DNA of 64,000 nt, taken from the NCBI GenBank assembly GCA_903825945.1, contig CAIKCJ010000014.1, forward strand, positions 1-64,000, given 5' to 3'. The position numbers and the translations under genes were made by a program. This document shows positions 47,148 to 55,007 of the stretch, in pieces (the stretch's first letter is position 1; the number at the start of each line of letters is the position of its first letter). Source of the DNA: an uncultured Actinomycetes bacterium. Its GTDB lineage: Bacteria; Actinomycetota; Actinomycetes; Nanopelagicales; Nanopelagicaceae. A model generated the notes under the pieces. It was not told the DNA's origin. It saw nothing but the letters and a program-made list of their open reading frames with translations, and made no database searches.

Positions 47148-47549
47148 ATGACCGATTACATGAAAATTCTCAACGAACGTGGCCTAGGCGCGCTAGATAA
47201 AAAGATGGGAATCACCATCATCGAAGCATCTCCCGAGCAAGTAATTGGCACAATGCCAGTTGAGGGCAATACCCAGGCGATGGGTATCTTGCATGGCGGT
47301 GCAAATGTTGTACTTGCAGAAGTTCTTGGCTCAATTGGTGCTTGGCTGCATGCGGGTGGCAGTAAGCGGACTGTCGGCGTTGATATCAACGCGACTCACC
47401 ATAAAGCTGGAAAGGAAGGAATCCTCACCGGAATCGCAACACCGGTATCACGAGGTAAGACACTTGCCTGTTATGAGATTGAAATAAGAAATGAGGCCGG
47501 TGAGCGAACATGTTCTGCTCGCATCACCAGCCTCATTTTGAATGACTAG
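47148..47549 (+). CDS. Hotdog-fold thioesterase (PaaI/YdiI type)
   Basis: Probable acyl-CoA thioesterase, 133 residues, one hotdog domain. The active-site region is GILHGGANVVLAEVLGS near residues 46-62, where the His-Gly-Gly and Glu match the PaaI/EntH group, followed by VGVDINATHHKA. The natural substrate cannot be told. It is divergent from polA and convergent with livF. Confidence 0.85.
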   Translation: MTDYMKILNERGLGALDKKMGITIIEASPEQVIGTMPVEGNTQAMGILHGGANVVLAEVLGSIGAWLHAGGSKRTVGVDINATHHKAGKEGILTGIATPVSRGKTLACYEIEIRNEAGERTCSARITSLILND

Positions 47550-47577
47550 TTCTCTTTTTCGTTAGAACTCTTCCGAC

Positions 47578-48306
47578 TTAAACAGCGTGCTCGGCACCAG
47601 TACCTAGGTAGGCAGCGCGAACAGCTGGATCATTGAGCAAGTCAGAAGCCTTCGCTTCCTTGACAACGTTACCTGTCTCAAGAATGTATGCACGATGTGC
47701 GCGTTGGAGCGCTTGCTGTGCGTTCTGTTCGACAAGCAGAATTGTTGTTCCTGACTTGTTGATCTCTGTGATGATGTTAAAGATATTTTGGATCATCATA
47801 GGAGCAAGACCCATTGATGGCTCATCAAGCAACAAGACTTTAGGGCGAGCCATAAGCGCGCGACCAATTGCAAGCATCTGCTGCTCTCCACCAGAGAGAG
47901 TTCCGCCGGCTTGAGAAATACGCTCTTTAAGACGTGGGAACAGGGTAAAGACACGATCGAGATCTTCTGACATTTCAGAAGCACGGTTTTTGCGGAAATA
48001 TTTTCCGATCTCAAGGTTCTCCAGCACTGTCATGCCTGGGAAAATTCCGCGGCCTTCTGGAACTTGAGAGATACCGATCTCAACTCGCTCATGAGCAGGC
48101 AGATTAGAGATATCTTGACCATCGAAAATAATCTGGCCGCTGCTGACTTTACGAAGTCCTGAGACAGTTTTAAGGGTCGTTGTCTTACCAGCGCCGTTAG
48201 CACCGATCAGTGTGACAATCTCCCCCTGATTTACAACAACGCTGATGCCCTTGATGGCCTCAATCTTGCCGTAGTAAACGTGGATGTCATTAATTTCAAG
48301 ACGCAT
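47578..48306 (-). CDS. livF: Branched-chain amino-acid ABC transporter ATPase LivF
   Basis: Second ATPase of a HAAT-family importer. 242 residues with Walker A GANGAGKTT, signature LSGGEQQM, Walker B VLLLDEPSMGLAP and His in ILLVEQNAQQAL; the QQM signature and EQN ending mark LivF. Last gene of livKHMGF, overlapping livG by 11 bases. Confidence 0.94.
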   Translation of the reverse strand: MRLEINDIHVYYGKIEAIKGISVVVNQGEIVTLIGANGAGKTTTLKTVSGLRKVSSGQIIFDGQDISNLPAHERVEIGISQVPEGRGIFPGMTVLENLEIGKYFRKNRASEMSEDLDRVFTLFPRLKERISQAGGTLSGGEQQMLAIGRALMARPKVLLLDEPSMGLAPMMIQNIFNIITEINKSGTTILLVEQNAQQALQRAHRAYILETGNVVKEAKASDLLNDPAVRAAYLGTGAEHAV

Positions 48307-49075
48307 CTGCGGGTGCTCCTAAATAGGCTTCAATAACCTTTGGATCGTTTTGGACCTTAGATGGAATGTCATCGGCGATCTTCTGACCGAAATCAAGAAC
48401 AGATACGCGATCTGAAATTCCCATAATCAAGGACATGTCATGTTCGATAAGCAGAACGGTGTAACCCGCATCGCGAATCTTGCGAATGGTTGCAGCCAGT
48501 GCGACCTTTTCAGCAGGGTTAAAGCCAGCTGCAGGTTCATCAAGAAGGAGCAACTCCGGTGAAGTGCCCAAAGCACGGGCAATCTCAAGGCGTCGCTGAT
48601 CACCATAAGGAAGATTTCTGGCTAAGCGGTCAGCATGGTGTGCGATGCCGATGAACTCAAGGAGCTCCATCGCGCGAGCACGGTCTGCCTTCTCTTCGTG
48701 ACGCGACTTAGGCAAGCCAAAGAGAGCTGAGATCAAGCCAGACTTCTTGTGCACATCAGATGCTGTCATAACATTTTCAAGAGCGGTCATATCGCCGAAA
48801 AGTCGAACATTCTGGAATGTACGCGCGATACCACCAGCAGTGATCTTGTTACGCTTTTTTCCAACAATGCTCTCACCTTTAAATTTGATATCACCCTCAG
48901 TGACGCGATAAACACCAGTGACAACGTTAAAGACTGTTGTCTTGCCAGCGCCGTTCGGGCCAATGAGTGCAGCAATCTCGCCACGGTTAACGTGGAAGTT
49001 CACCTTGTTGAGTGCGCTAACGCCACCAAATCGCATGGTGACATCTTGGAGATCGAGAATACGTTCGGTACTCAC
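48296..49075 (-). CDS. livG: Branched-chain amino-acid ABC transporter ATPase LivG
   Basis: First ATPase of the importer, 259 residues. Walker A GPNGAGKTT, signature LPYGDQRR (the LivG form), Walker B LLLLDEPAAGFNP and His in LLIEHDMSL. Overlaps livM by four bases (ATGA) and livF by 11. Confidence 0.94.
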   Translation of the reverse strand: MSTERILDLQDVTMRFGGVSALNKVNFHVNRGEIAALIGPNGAGKTTVFNVVTGVYRVTEGDIKFKGESIVGKKRNKITAGGIARTFQNVRLFGDMTALENVMTASDVHKKSGLISALFGLPKSRHEEKADRARAMELLEFIGIAHHADRLARNLPYGDQRRLEIARALGTSPELLLLDEPAAGFNPAEKVALAATIRKIRDAGYTVLLIEHDMSLIMGISDRVSVLDFGQKIADDIPSKVQNDPKVIEAYLGAPADAS

Positions 49076-50211
49076 TTGCTCGCCTCCTTCTCTGCTTTCT
49101 CAGATGCTTTCTCAGATGCTTTCTCAGATGCTTTCTTAGATGCCTTCTTAGATGCCGTGAGTGCTGCCCGCGTTGCTTTAAGGGCTGCACGCTCTTCGTC
49201 TGAGAGATGTTCGCGCTTCTTGCGAGGCAGCAAACCTTCTGGACGAATATTCATCATCACAACGAGAGCAAGTCCAAAGACGAACTCACGTGCATTGGAG
49301 ATAAAACGAATGCGCTCTGGAAGATAGGAAAGGATCGAGGCACCGAGGACAACGCCCCAGATATTTCCCATTCCACCAAACACGACGCAAGAGAGGATAA
49401 GAACTGAAACGTTGTAGTTAAAGCTCTGCGGAGCAACGAACATCTGCTCCGATGCGAAGATCACGCCAGCTGCGCCGCCAACTGCTGCGCCGATGCTAAA
49501 TGACCAGATTTTGTAGCGAAGAATTGGAACACCCATGAGGAGGGCGACATCTTCATCTTGACGAATCGCTTCCCAAGCGCGGCCTGGGCGGCGGATTGAA
49601 AGGCGTCGAACCATCCAAATAACAGCCAGGATCATGATCACGACAAGCCAGAAGAAGTGATCCGGATGTGTAATATCGAATGCTTGACCTAAGACCGTAG
49701 GTGGTTGTGGGACACCAGCAATTCCGTTAGGTCCGCCGATTGATGGCGTATTGATCGCAAGAATTCGGACGATTTCACCAAATCCCAGAGTCACAATCGC
49801 GAGGTAGTCACCACGTAGTCGCAAGGTTGGTAGACCTAGCAGGACGCCAGCGAGCATCGCAAAGCCCATTCCCATTGGGAGGATCTCCCAGGTATTTAAG
49901 TGGGTGTGCGTGCCCAAGATAGCTGCGGTGTATGCGCCAATCGCAAAGAACGCAACGTATCCCAAGTCGAGCAATCCACTCTTGCCAACAACAATATTGA
50001 GGCCAAGTGCCATCAAAATGTACATGCCAACGGGGTAAACAAGAACCGCCTCATACGAGCTAATCGGCGTATTTAAGAAATTAGTAAGTGAGAAGTTGCC
50101 GGCATATGGCAAGCAGAGAGCTGCAAAAATAGCGACGAGAGCAAACGCTGTACGTTGTAGACGATTAGCGCCTTCCCAAAGTTCTGCACCTTTATCGCGA
50201 AGATTTATCAT
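49072..50211 (-). CDS. livM: Branched-chain amino-acid ABC transporter permease LivM
   Basis: Inner-membrane permease, 379 residues, about ten membrane helices. The ATPase-coupling loop is seen in RRPGRAWEAIRQDEDVALLMGV. The protein ends in a hydrophilic KASE/KASK repeat of about 25 residues after a basic RKKREHLSDEERAA segment; this tail is coded by five 12-bp tandem units and is not a family feature. GGAG lies six to seven bases before the ATG. It follows livH by nine bases. Confidence 0.93.
   Translation of the reverse strand: MINLRDKGAELWEGANRLQRTAFALVAIFAALCLPYAGNFSLTNFLNTPISSYEAVLVYPVGMYILMALGLNIVVGKSGLLDLGYVAFFAIGAYTAAILGTHTHLNTWEILPMGMGFAMLAGVLLGLPTLRLRGDYLAIVTLGFGEIVRILAINTPSIGGPNGIAGVPQPPTVLGQAFDITHPDHFFWLVVIMILAVIWMVRRLSIRRPGRAWEAIRQDEDVALLMGVPILRYKIWSFSIGAAVGGAAGVIFASEQMFVAPQSFNYNVSVLILSCVVFGGMGNIWGVVLGASILSYLPERIRFISNAREFVFGLALVVMMNIRPEGLLPRKKREHLSDEERAALKATRAALTASKKASKKASEKASEKASEKAEKEASK
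49094..49153. repeat. Five 12-bp tandem repeats in the livM 3' end
   Basis: Units of GCTTTCTCAGAT at 49094, 49106 and 49118, then GCTTTCTTAGAT and GCCTTCTTAGAT. In frame they code Ser-Glu-Lys-Ala and Ser-Lys-Lys-Ala repeats. The graded changes along the array suggest stepwise duplication. Confidence 0.92.
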
Positions 50212-50220
50212 GATTATCTC

Positions 50221-51174
50221 CTATACCCGAGTCTGCTGAACGGCTTCACCGAACAGGCCATTTGGCTTAACGAGAAGGACAAGAACGAGAACCACAAAGA
50301 CTGTGATCTCCTTCCATTGTGAACCCAGAAGCGCAGAGAAGTACTCCTCAGCAAGGCCAAGTGCAAGACCGCCATAAAATGCGCCTCGCAGATTACCAAT
50401 ACCTCCGAGCACTGCAGCTGTGAAAGCTGCTAGACCGATATTGAAACCAACGTTAAAGACTGTCTGCTCGTACACAGTCATATACATAAACGCAGCAGCT
50501 CCAGTGACAAGGCCGCCGATCAAGAATGTTAGTGAGATAACTCGGTTGAGGTTGATTCCCATCAACTTTGAGTTCTCTTCGGACATCGAAACGGCGCGAA
50601 TCGCCTTACCCATGCGGGTTTTTGTGACGAAGCGGTCTACTGCGATGAAGAGAAGTAGTCCAGATGCGATCGTGAGAAGCTGATCGATGCGTAGGCCTAC
50701 TCCGTGAATTTTAAAGACATAGAACTTGCTCAATACGCGCGGACTAGCCACGGGAATTGAGTGGGTCAGAATACGAACACCTTCTGAAAGAGTGATTGAT
50801 GTTCCGATAGCAGAGATCAAGGAACCCAGACGGTTCGCACCCTTGGTACGTAAGCGACGGTATGCAATTAACTCAACGAAAACTGCCACTACGCCAGAGG
50901 TTGCCATCGAGGCAAGGAGACAACAGAGCAAGACAATGAAGAGTTTCATGCCATGGCTGGGTTGCGAATTCTGATTAAATTTAAATACCGATGTGGAGAC
51001 GATCGCTGTAGCAAATGTGCCCAGCATAAAGATTTCGGAGTTGGCGAAGTTAATCAAGCGCAACACTCCGTAAACCATCGTGTATCCGACGGAAACGAGA
51101 ACATAGATAAAACCCAAAGCCAGACCGTTGATCAACAACGGAAAGAACTGGGATCCAACAACCGAGAAATTCAT
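50221..51174 (-). CDS. livH: Branched-chain amino-acid ABC transporter permease LivH
   Basis: Inner-membrane permease, 317 residues, about eight to nine helices, with the coupling loop TRMGKAIRAVSMSEENSKLMG. The start taken is MNFSVVG with AAGGA four bases upstream; a TTG nine codons earlier is less likely. A 190-base spacer with a hairpin and a near-consensus promoter separates it from livK. Confidence 0.93.
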   Translation of the reverse strand: MNFSVVGSQFFPLLINGLALGFIYVLVSVGYTMVYGVLRLINFANSEIFMLGTFATAIVSTSVFKFNQNSQPSHGMKLFIVLLCCLLASMATSGVVAVFVELIAYRRLRTKGANRLGSLISAIGTSITLSEGVRILTHSIPVASPRVLSKFYVFKIHGVGLRIDQLLTIASGLLLFIAVDRFVTKTRMGKAIRAVSMSEENSKLMGINLNRVISLTFLIGGLVTGAAAFMYMTVYEQTVFNVGFNIGLAAFTAAVLGGIGNLRGAFYGGLALGLAEEYFSALLGSQWKEITVFVVLVLVLLVKPNGLFGEAVQQTRV

Positions 51175-51243
51175 GGCGTCCTTACTTAAAAATTGTTGCA
51201 ATCAGATCTCACTCTGAGCGAGCCGATTGTGTGATTGCACGTC

Positions 51244-51272
51244 TTATAAAAACTTTTTAAAGACTTATCAAA
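51244..51272 (-). promoter_or_regulatory. livH promoter
   Basis: On the minus strand TTGATA (51272-51267), a 17-base spacer and TATAAG (51249-51244) match the primary sigma consensus at ten of twelve places. It lies between the livK hairpin and livH, so livHMGF can be transcribed apart from livK. Confidence 0.65.
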
Positions 51273-51289
51273 TCAGAGTTAAAGCAGAG

Positions 51290-51323
51290 TTTGGGTGTGG
51301 CTCCTTGGAGCCACACCCAAACG
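51290..51323 (-). terminator. 16-bp perfect hairpin after livK
   Basis: Two 16-base arms (51290-51305 and 51308-51323) are perfectly complementary around a two-base centre, 42 bases past the livK stop. The T tract is weak (TCTGCTTT), so it may act as a partial terminator and as a 3'-end stabiliser for the livK mRNA, as is known for binding-protein genes. Confidence 0.7.
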
Positions 51324-51364
51324 CGCCGTACTAAGTATTACTTCGATCTAACCTGAGTAACGAC

Positions 51365-52528
51365 TTAAGCGTTGCCTACAGGGATGATCTTTCCACCCTT
51401 AACAAGGTAAGCACCAACTGGAGCGCCCTGTGCGATATCGCCGTAGCGGGTGAAGTTGAACTTTGAACCTGTTGCATCTGTGAATGATCCTGTTGCAACG
51501 CAGTTCTGGATAGCTGCACGTGATGTAGCGCCAGACTTGATGCATGTAAGGAAGACGTTTGTAGCGTTGTAAGCCTGTGTGACATAAGCATGTCCAGCTG
51601 GGCTTGCAAGACCTGTTGCAGCTGTGAAGTCCTTAAGGACAGCAGCAGGAGCAGCAAGCTCAAAAGGAACGCTCTGAGATGTGATCAAAGTACCTTCTGC
51701 ATCCGTAGCGCCAGCTGAGGTGATGTAACCATCATCGTCAGTTCCGTCGCCTGATGCGTAAGCGCCCTTGTAACCAGCAAGGTCAAGAGCCTTCTTCAAC
51801 TTACCTGCATCTGAGTAGTAACCGAAGTAGATAACTACGTTCGCCTTTGAAGCAACAACCTTTGATGCTGTTGCTGAGTAATCAGATGCTGGAGCGATAA
51901 CAGTGTCTGAACCGACGACTGTGACGCCAGCGCTCTTGAGTGATGGTGTTGTAAGAGCCTTGAGACCTGCACCGTAAGTAGATGCATCGTCGATCAAGTA
52001 ATCCTTAGGAGCTGTAACACCCTTGTTTGCGTAACGAGCAAGAGCTGGGCCTTGGAAGGCATCTGTTGCTGCGACACGGTGGAAGAATGGGAAGCCGTTT
52101 GTTGGTGACTTTGGATCTGTAAGAGTTGCGTTTGTTGCTGAAGGAGAAACAACAGTCAAACGACCAGCCTTGAATGCTGGGAAGTCTGCCTTTGTAGCAC
52201 CTGAGCAGCAAGAACCAACAACGCCGATTACTGAAGCGTTCTGAGCAAGACCAAGAGCAACTCCTGGTGATACAGATGGATCAGCTTGGTCATCTGCTGT
52301 AAGCAATGAGACCTTTACAGTTGGGTTGGTCTGGTTGTACTCATAAATAGCTGTCTTTGCGCCAAGAAGTTCATCTTGACCAAGACCAGCCTCTGAGCCT
52401 GTCAATGGTGACAAGAATGCGATTGTTGCTGACTTAGGAGCAGCCTGTGCAGTTGTTGCAACAACTGAGCCAAAAGCTAGGGCCACAGCCGCAGCAACAC
52501 CGAGGGTGCGCTTTGTTGTGAGGTTCAT
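51365..52528 (-). CDS. livK: Branched-chain amino-acid binding protein LivK
   Basis: Extracytoplasmic receptor of the importer, type 1 periplasmic-binding fold, 387 residues. A Sec signal peptide is clear: TTKR, a hydrophobic core near residues 9-24, and cleavage after TTAQA. No lipobox Cys is present, so it may be held by charge or released. IAFLSPLTGSEAGLGQDELLG starts the mature fold; the single pair of Cys in GSCCSG and two more near the end (FLTCIK, QNCVA) could form disulfides. The start is the ATG with AAAGG five bases upstream; an ATG seven codons earlier has none. Confidence 0.92.
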   Translation of the reverse strand: MNLTTKRTLGVAAAVALAFGSVVATTAQAAPKSATIAFLSPLTGSEAGLGQDELLGAKTAIYEYNQTNPTVKVSLLTADDQADPSVSPGVALGLAQNASVIGVVGSCCSGATKADFPAFKAGRLTVVSPSATNATLTDPKSPTNGFPFFHRVAATDAFQGPALARYANKGVTAPKDYLIDDASTYGAGLKALTTPSLKSAGVTVVGSDTVIAPASDYSATASKVVASKANVVIYFGYYSDAGKLKKALDLAGYKGAYASGDGTDDDGYITSAGATDAEGTLITSQSVPFELAAPAAVLKDFTAATGLASPAGHAYVTQAYNATNVFLTCIKSGATSRAAIQNCVATGSFTDATGSKFNFTRYGDIAQGAPVGAYLVKGGKIIPVGNA

Positions 52529-52598
52529 GTTTACCTTTCGATTTTTCATTGCGCAAAACGCGTCATTGCGCAGCTATCCCGAGGGAGGGATTGAACGA

Positions 52599-52628
52599 AC
52601 CCTACAGGTGAACAACGGGTTAACTCAA
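52599..52628 (-). promoter_or_regulatory. livK promoter
   Basis: TTGAGT (52628-52623), 18 bases and TAGGGT (52604-52599) on the minus strand, about 70 bases before the livK ATG. The leader holds a direct repeat TGCGCAATG. The remaining part of the 233-base pdtaR-livK spacer shows no gene. Confidence 0.5.
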
Positions 52629-52761
52629 TATTTTTGACCCTTTGGAGCCTGCGTGGCCCTCAAGAATCCTCAATTAGGTGGTGCTGGGCGAGCAGATTTA
52701 CGCTCAAAATGGGGTCAAAATCGATGTGAAATAAGATTTACACAACTGTTACTTTAAAAGA

Positions 52762-53370
52762 CTATAAAAACGGCACTGCATCCGGCGAGATGACAGCCTG
52801 CGCCACAGCTTTCATGGAAATTCGTCGATCCATGGCCGTACGCTGGATCCAACTAAATGCCTCTGGTTCGCTGAGTTTAAGCGTGGACATCAAAATACCC
52901 TTGGCGCGGTCAATGACTTTGCGAGTGTCGAGGCGCTCCTGAAGATCAGCAACCTCGGATTGCAGCGCTTTGAGTTGGCGATGTCTACTGACAGCGATTT
53001 CAATAGCTGGCGTGAGATCAGAAATTCCAAAAGGCTTCACCACGTATGCCATGGCTCCGGCGTCGCGAGCTCGCTCCACCAATTCACGTTGACTAAATGC
53101 TGTCAACATAAGCACCGGTGCAATTTCGATGATCTGCTCGGCTGCTGTAATTCCATCCATCTCTGGCATCTTTACATCCAGAATGGCAATATCAGGAACG
53201 TGTTGCTTCGCAAGTTCAATCGCCTCTACCCCATTGGTGGCTTGAGCGACGACCTGATATCCAGCTTCGGTCAGCATTTCGACGAGGTCGAGGCGAATGA
53301 TCGCTTCATCTTCAGCAACCAGGATTCGCACAGGCGTAGTTTCTGTACTCGTTGCTGAGTTACTTGTCAT
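52762..53370 (-). CDS. pdtaR: PdtaR-type response regulator with ANTAR RNA-binding domain
   Basis: Cytosolic two-component regulator that acts on RNA rather than DNA. 202 residues: receiver domain (about 14-130) with acidic Glu20-Asp21, phosphoacceptor Asp65 in AILDVKMPEMDG, Thr90 and Lys112, then a coiled segment and an ANTAR domain (about 140-195) with LDTRKVIDRAKGILM and the AF/W-containing AFSWIQRTAMDRR. In family members ANTAR binds twin hairpins and prevents termination. The ATG lies one base after the 3' end of a tRNA gene and has no ribosome-binding site and no TANNNT element at leaderless spacing, so its mRNA must come through the tRNA. The cognate kinase PdtaS is not in the window. 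Confidence 0.93.
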   Translation of the reverse strand: MTSNSATSTETTPVRILVAEDEAIIRLDLVEMLTEAGYQVVAQATNGVEAIELAKQHVPDIAILDVKMPEMDGITAAEQIIEIAPVLMLTAFSQRELVERARDAGAMAYVVKPFGISDLTPAIEIAVSRHRQLKALQSEVADLQERLDTRKVIDRAKGILMSTLKLSEPEAFSWIQRTAMDRRISMKAVAQAVISPDAVPFL

Positions 53371-53371
53371 G

Positions 53372-53444
53372 TGCCTCGAGTCGGATTTGAACCGACACTG
53401 TGCGGATTTTGAGTCCGCCCTCTCTACCGTTGGAGTACCGAGGC
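53372..53444 (-). tRNA. tRNA-Leu(CAA) with a class I (short) variable loop
   Basis: A full 73-base cloverleaf can be drawn: acceptor GCCTCGG/TCGAGGC (7 bp, last pair G-U), D stem CTC/GAG with a GG-containing loop, anticodon stem GCGGA/TCCGC with loop CTCAAAA (anticodon CAA, codon UUG), five-base variable loop ACAGT, T stem GTCGG/CCGAC with loop TTCAAAT, discriminator A. CCA is not encoded. Bacterial tRNA-Leu is normally class II with a long variable arm; this one is not. It follows pyk and abuts pdtaR. No clear promoter is visible just upstream. Confidence 0.9.
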
Positions 53445-53508
53445 TTTTCTACATACATTTGTTTGCACTCACCATTGATGGCAGAAATGCCTAGCCGCGC
53501 AAATGAGT

Positions 53509-53536
53509 TAGCCGGAAGTATAACTACTCCCGGCTA
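53509..53536 (-). terminator. 12-bp hairpin after pyk
   Basis: Arms 53509-53520 and 53525-53536 pair over 12 bp with one G-U and a four-base loop, 20 bases past the pyk stop. No T run follows, so termination may be partial and read-through could supply the tRNA-pdtaR transcript. Confidence 0.6.
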
Positions 53537-53555
53537 GATCTGATAAAACGAGTTT

Positions 53556-54998
53556 TTATGCTCGATAAGCGGGTGCAACCCCACCGACCGCATCGCCCAC
53601 TATGTGAACTCGAAGGGCATTTGTCGAACCAGGGATTCCTGGAGGGGAGCCAGCAACGATGACCACGCTCTCGCCCTTGGTTGCACGCTTTGACTCAATC
53701 AAGATTGAATCTACAAGCTTGACCATCTCATCGGTCGCTCCAGCGGTTGGAGTGATCAAAGATTCCACTCCCCATGAGAGTGCAAGTTGGTTATAAACCT
53801 CGGTGACCGGGGTTAAGGCCAAGATTGGAATTGCTGAACGCAGGCGGGACATACGACGCGCGGAGTCTCCACTCTGTGTAAAGGCCACCAGGTACTTCGC
53901 GCCAAGGATTCCACCCACCTCGGCAGCTGCCTTGGTGATAGTTCCGCCCTTGGTATGAGGAGTATGTGTCAGCGGCGCAATCTGAGTGAGCATCGCTTCC
54001 TCAGTACGTTCAATGATACGTCCCATTGTCGCTACAGCTTCGATGGCAAAAGCTCCGACAGATGTCTCACCAGAAAGCATGAGTGCATCTGCGCCATCGA
54101 GTACCGCGTTGGCACAGTCAGTGGCCTCGGCACGAGTTGGAGTTGAATTTGAAATCATTGAATCAAGCATCTGAGTCGCAACGATGACTGGCTTTGCAGA
54201 AGCACGAGCCAGCGCAATACAGCGCTTTTGGACGATTGGAACCTCTTCGATTGGCATTTCAACACCAAGGTCGCCACGTGCAACCATGATGCCATCGAAA
54301 GCGTCGACGATCTCTTCGAGGTTATCAACGGCCTGCGGCTTCTCAATTTTTGCAATTACAGGACGATGAATTCCTTCTTCATCCATGATGGCAAGAACAT
54401 CATCAATGTCTTTGGCACTTCGAACGAATGAGAGCGCAATGAAATCTGCGCCAGCATGAAGTCCCCAGCGAAGATCTTCTTTATCTTTCTCGGAGAGCGC
54501 AGGAACTGAGACTGCAACGCCAGGAAGGTTGATTCCCTTGTTATTGCTTACAAATCCAGGTTGCACACACTTGGTGACAACAGCGTTGCCTTTAACTTCG
54601 AGAACCTCGAGAGTGACCTTGCCATCATCGATCAAAATGCGATCGCCAGGCTTGCAATCCCCCGCCAGACCTTTGTAGGTGGTACCGCAAATATCCTTCG
54701 TGCCCTCAACATCATCTGTTGTGATGGTGAAGAAATCTCCGCGAGCAAGCTCATGTGGACCGTCTTTGAATCGAGCCAGACGGATTTTTGGCCCTTGGAG
54801 GTCAACCAAAATTGCAACTGGACGACCAGCCTTAGTAGCTGCCGCGCGAACGCGATCAAGGCGGTTCTGGTGCTCCTCGTATCCCCCGTGTGAGAGATTA
54901 AGGCGAGCCATATTCATTCCCGCTGCAATTAGTTCATCTACTTTTTCAGGTGCCTCAACTGCTGGACCCATTGTGCATACAATTTTCGCTCTTCGCAT
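53556..54998 (-). CDS. pyk: Pyruvate kinase
   Basis: Converts phosphoenolpyruvate and ADP to pyruvate and ATP. 480 residues with the N-terminal KIVCTMGPAVEAPEKV, MARLNLSHGG, the signature AKIEKPQAVDNLEEI with the catalytic Lys, and GDLGVEMPIEEVP. The C-terminal allosteric domain is complete. It lies nine bases after gltD, on the same strand. Confidence 0.97.
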   Translation of the reverse strand: MRRAKIVCTMGPAVEAPEKVDELIAAGMNMARLNLSHGGYEEHQNRLDRVRAAATKAGRPVAILVDLQGPKIRLARFKDGPHELARGDFFTITTDDVEGTKDICGTTYKGLAGDCKPGDRILIDDGKVTLEVLEVKGNAVVTKCVQPGFVSNNKGINLPGVAVSVPALSEKDKEDLRWGLHAGADFIALSFVRSAKDIDDVLAIMDEEGIHRPVIAKIEKPQAVDNLEEIVDAFDGIMVARGDLGVEMPIEEVPIVQKRCIALARASAKPVIVATQMLDSMISNSTPTRAEATDCANAVLDGADALMLSGETSVGAFAIEAVATMGRIIERTEEAMLTQIAPLTHTPHTKGGTITKAAAEVGGILGAKYLVAFTQSGDSARRMSRLRSAIPILALTPVTEVYNQLALSWGVESLITPTAGATDEMVKLVDSILIESKRATKGESVVIVAGSPPGIPGSTNALRVHIVGDAVGGVAPAYRA

Positions 54999-55007
54999 GT
55001 GCTCAGC

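Noticed and set aside
48749-49327. 192-codon plus-strand frame with repeated FSDAFSDAF-type sequence
   Set aside because: It is antisense to livG and livM; its repeats are only the reverse reading of the livM 12-bp array.
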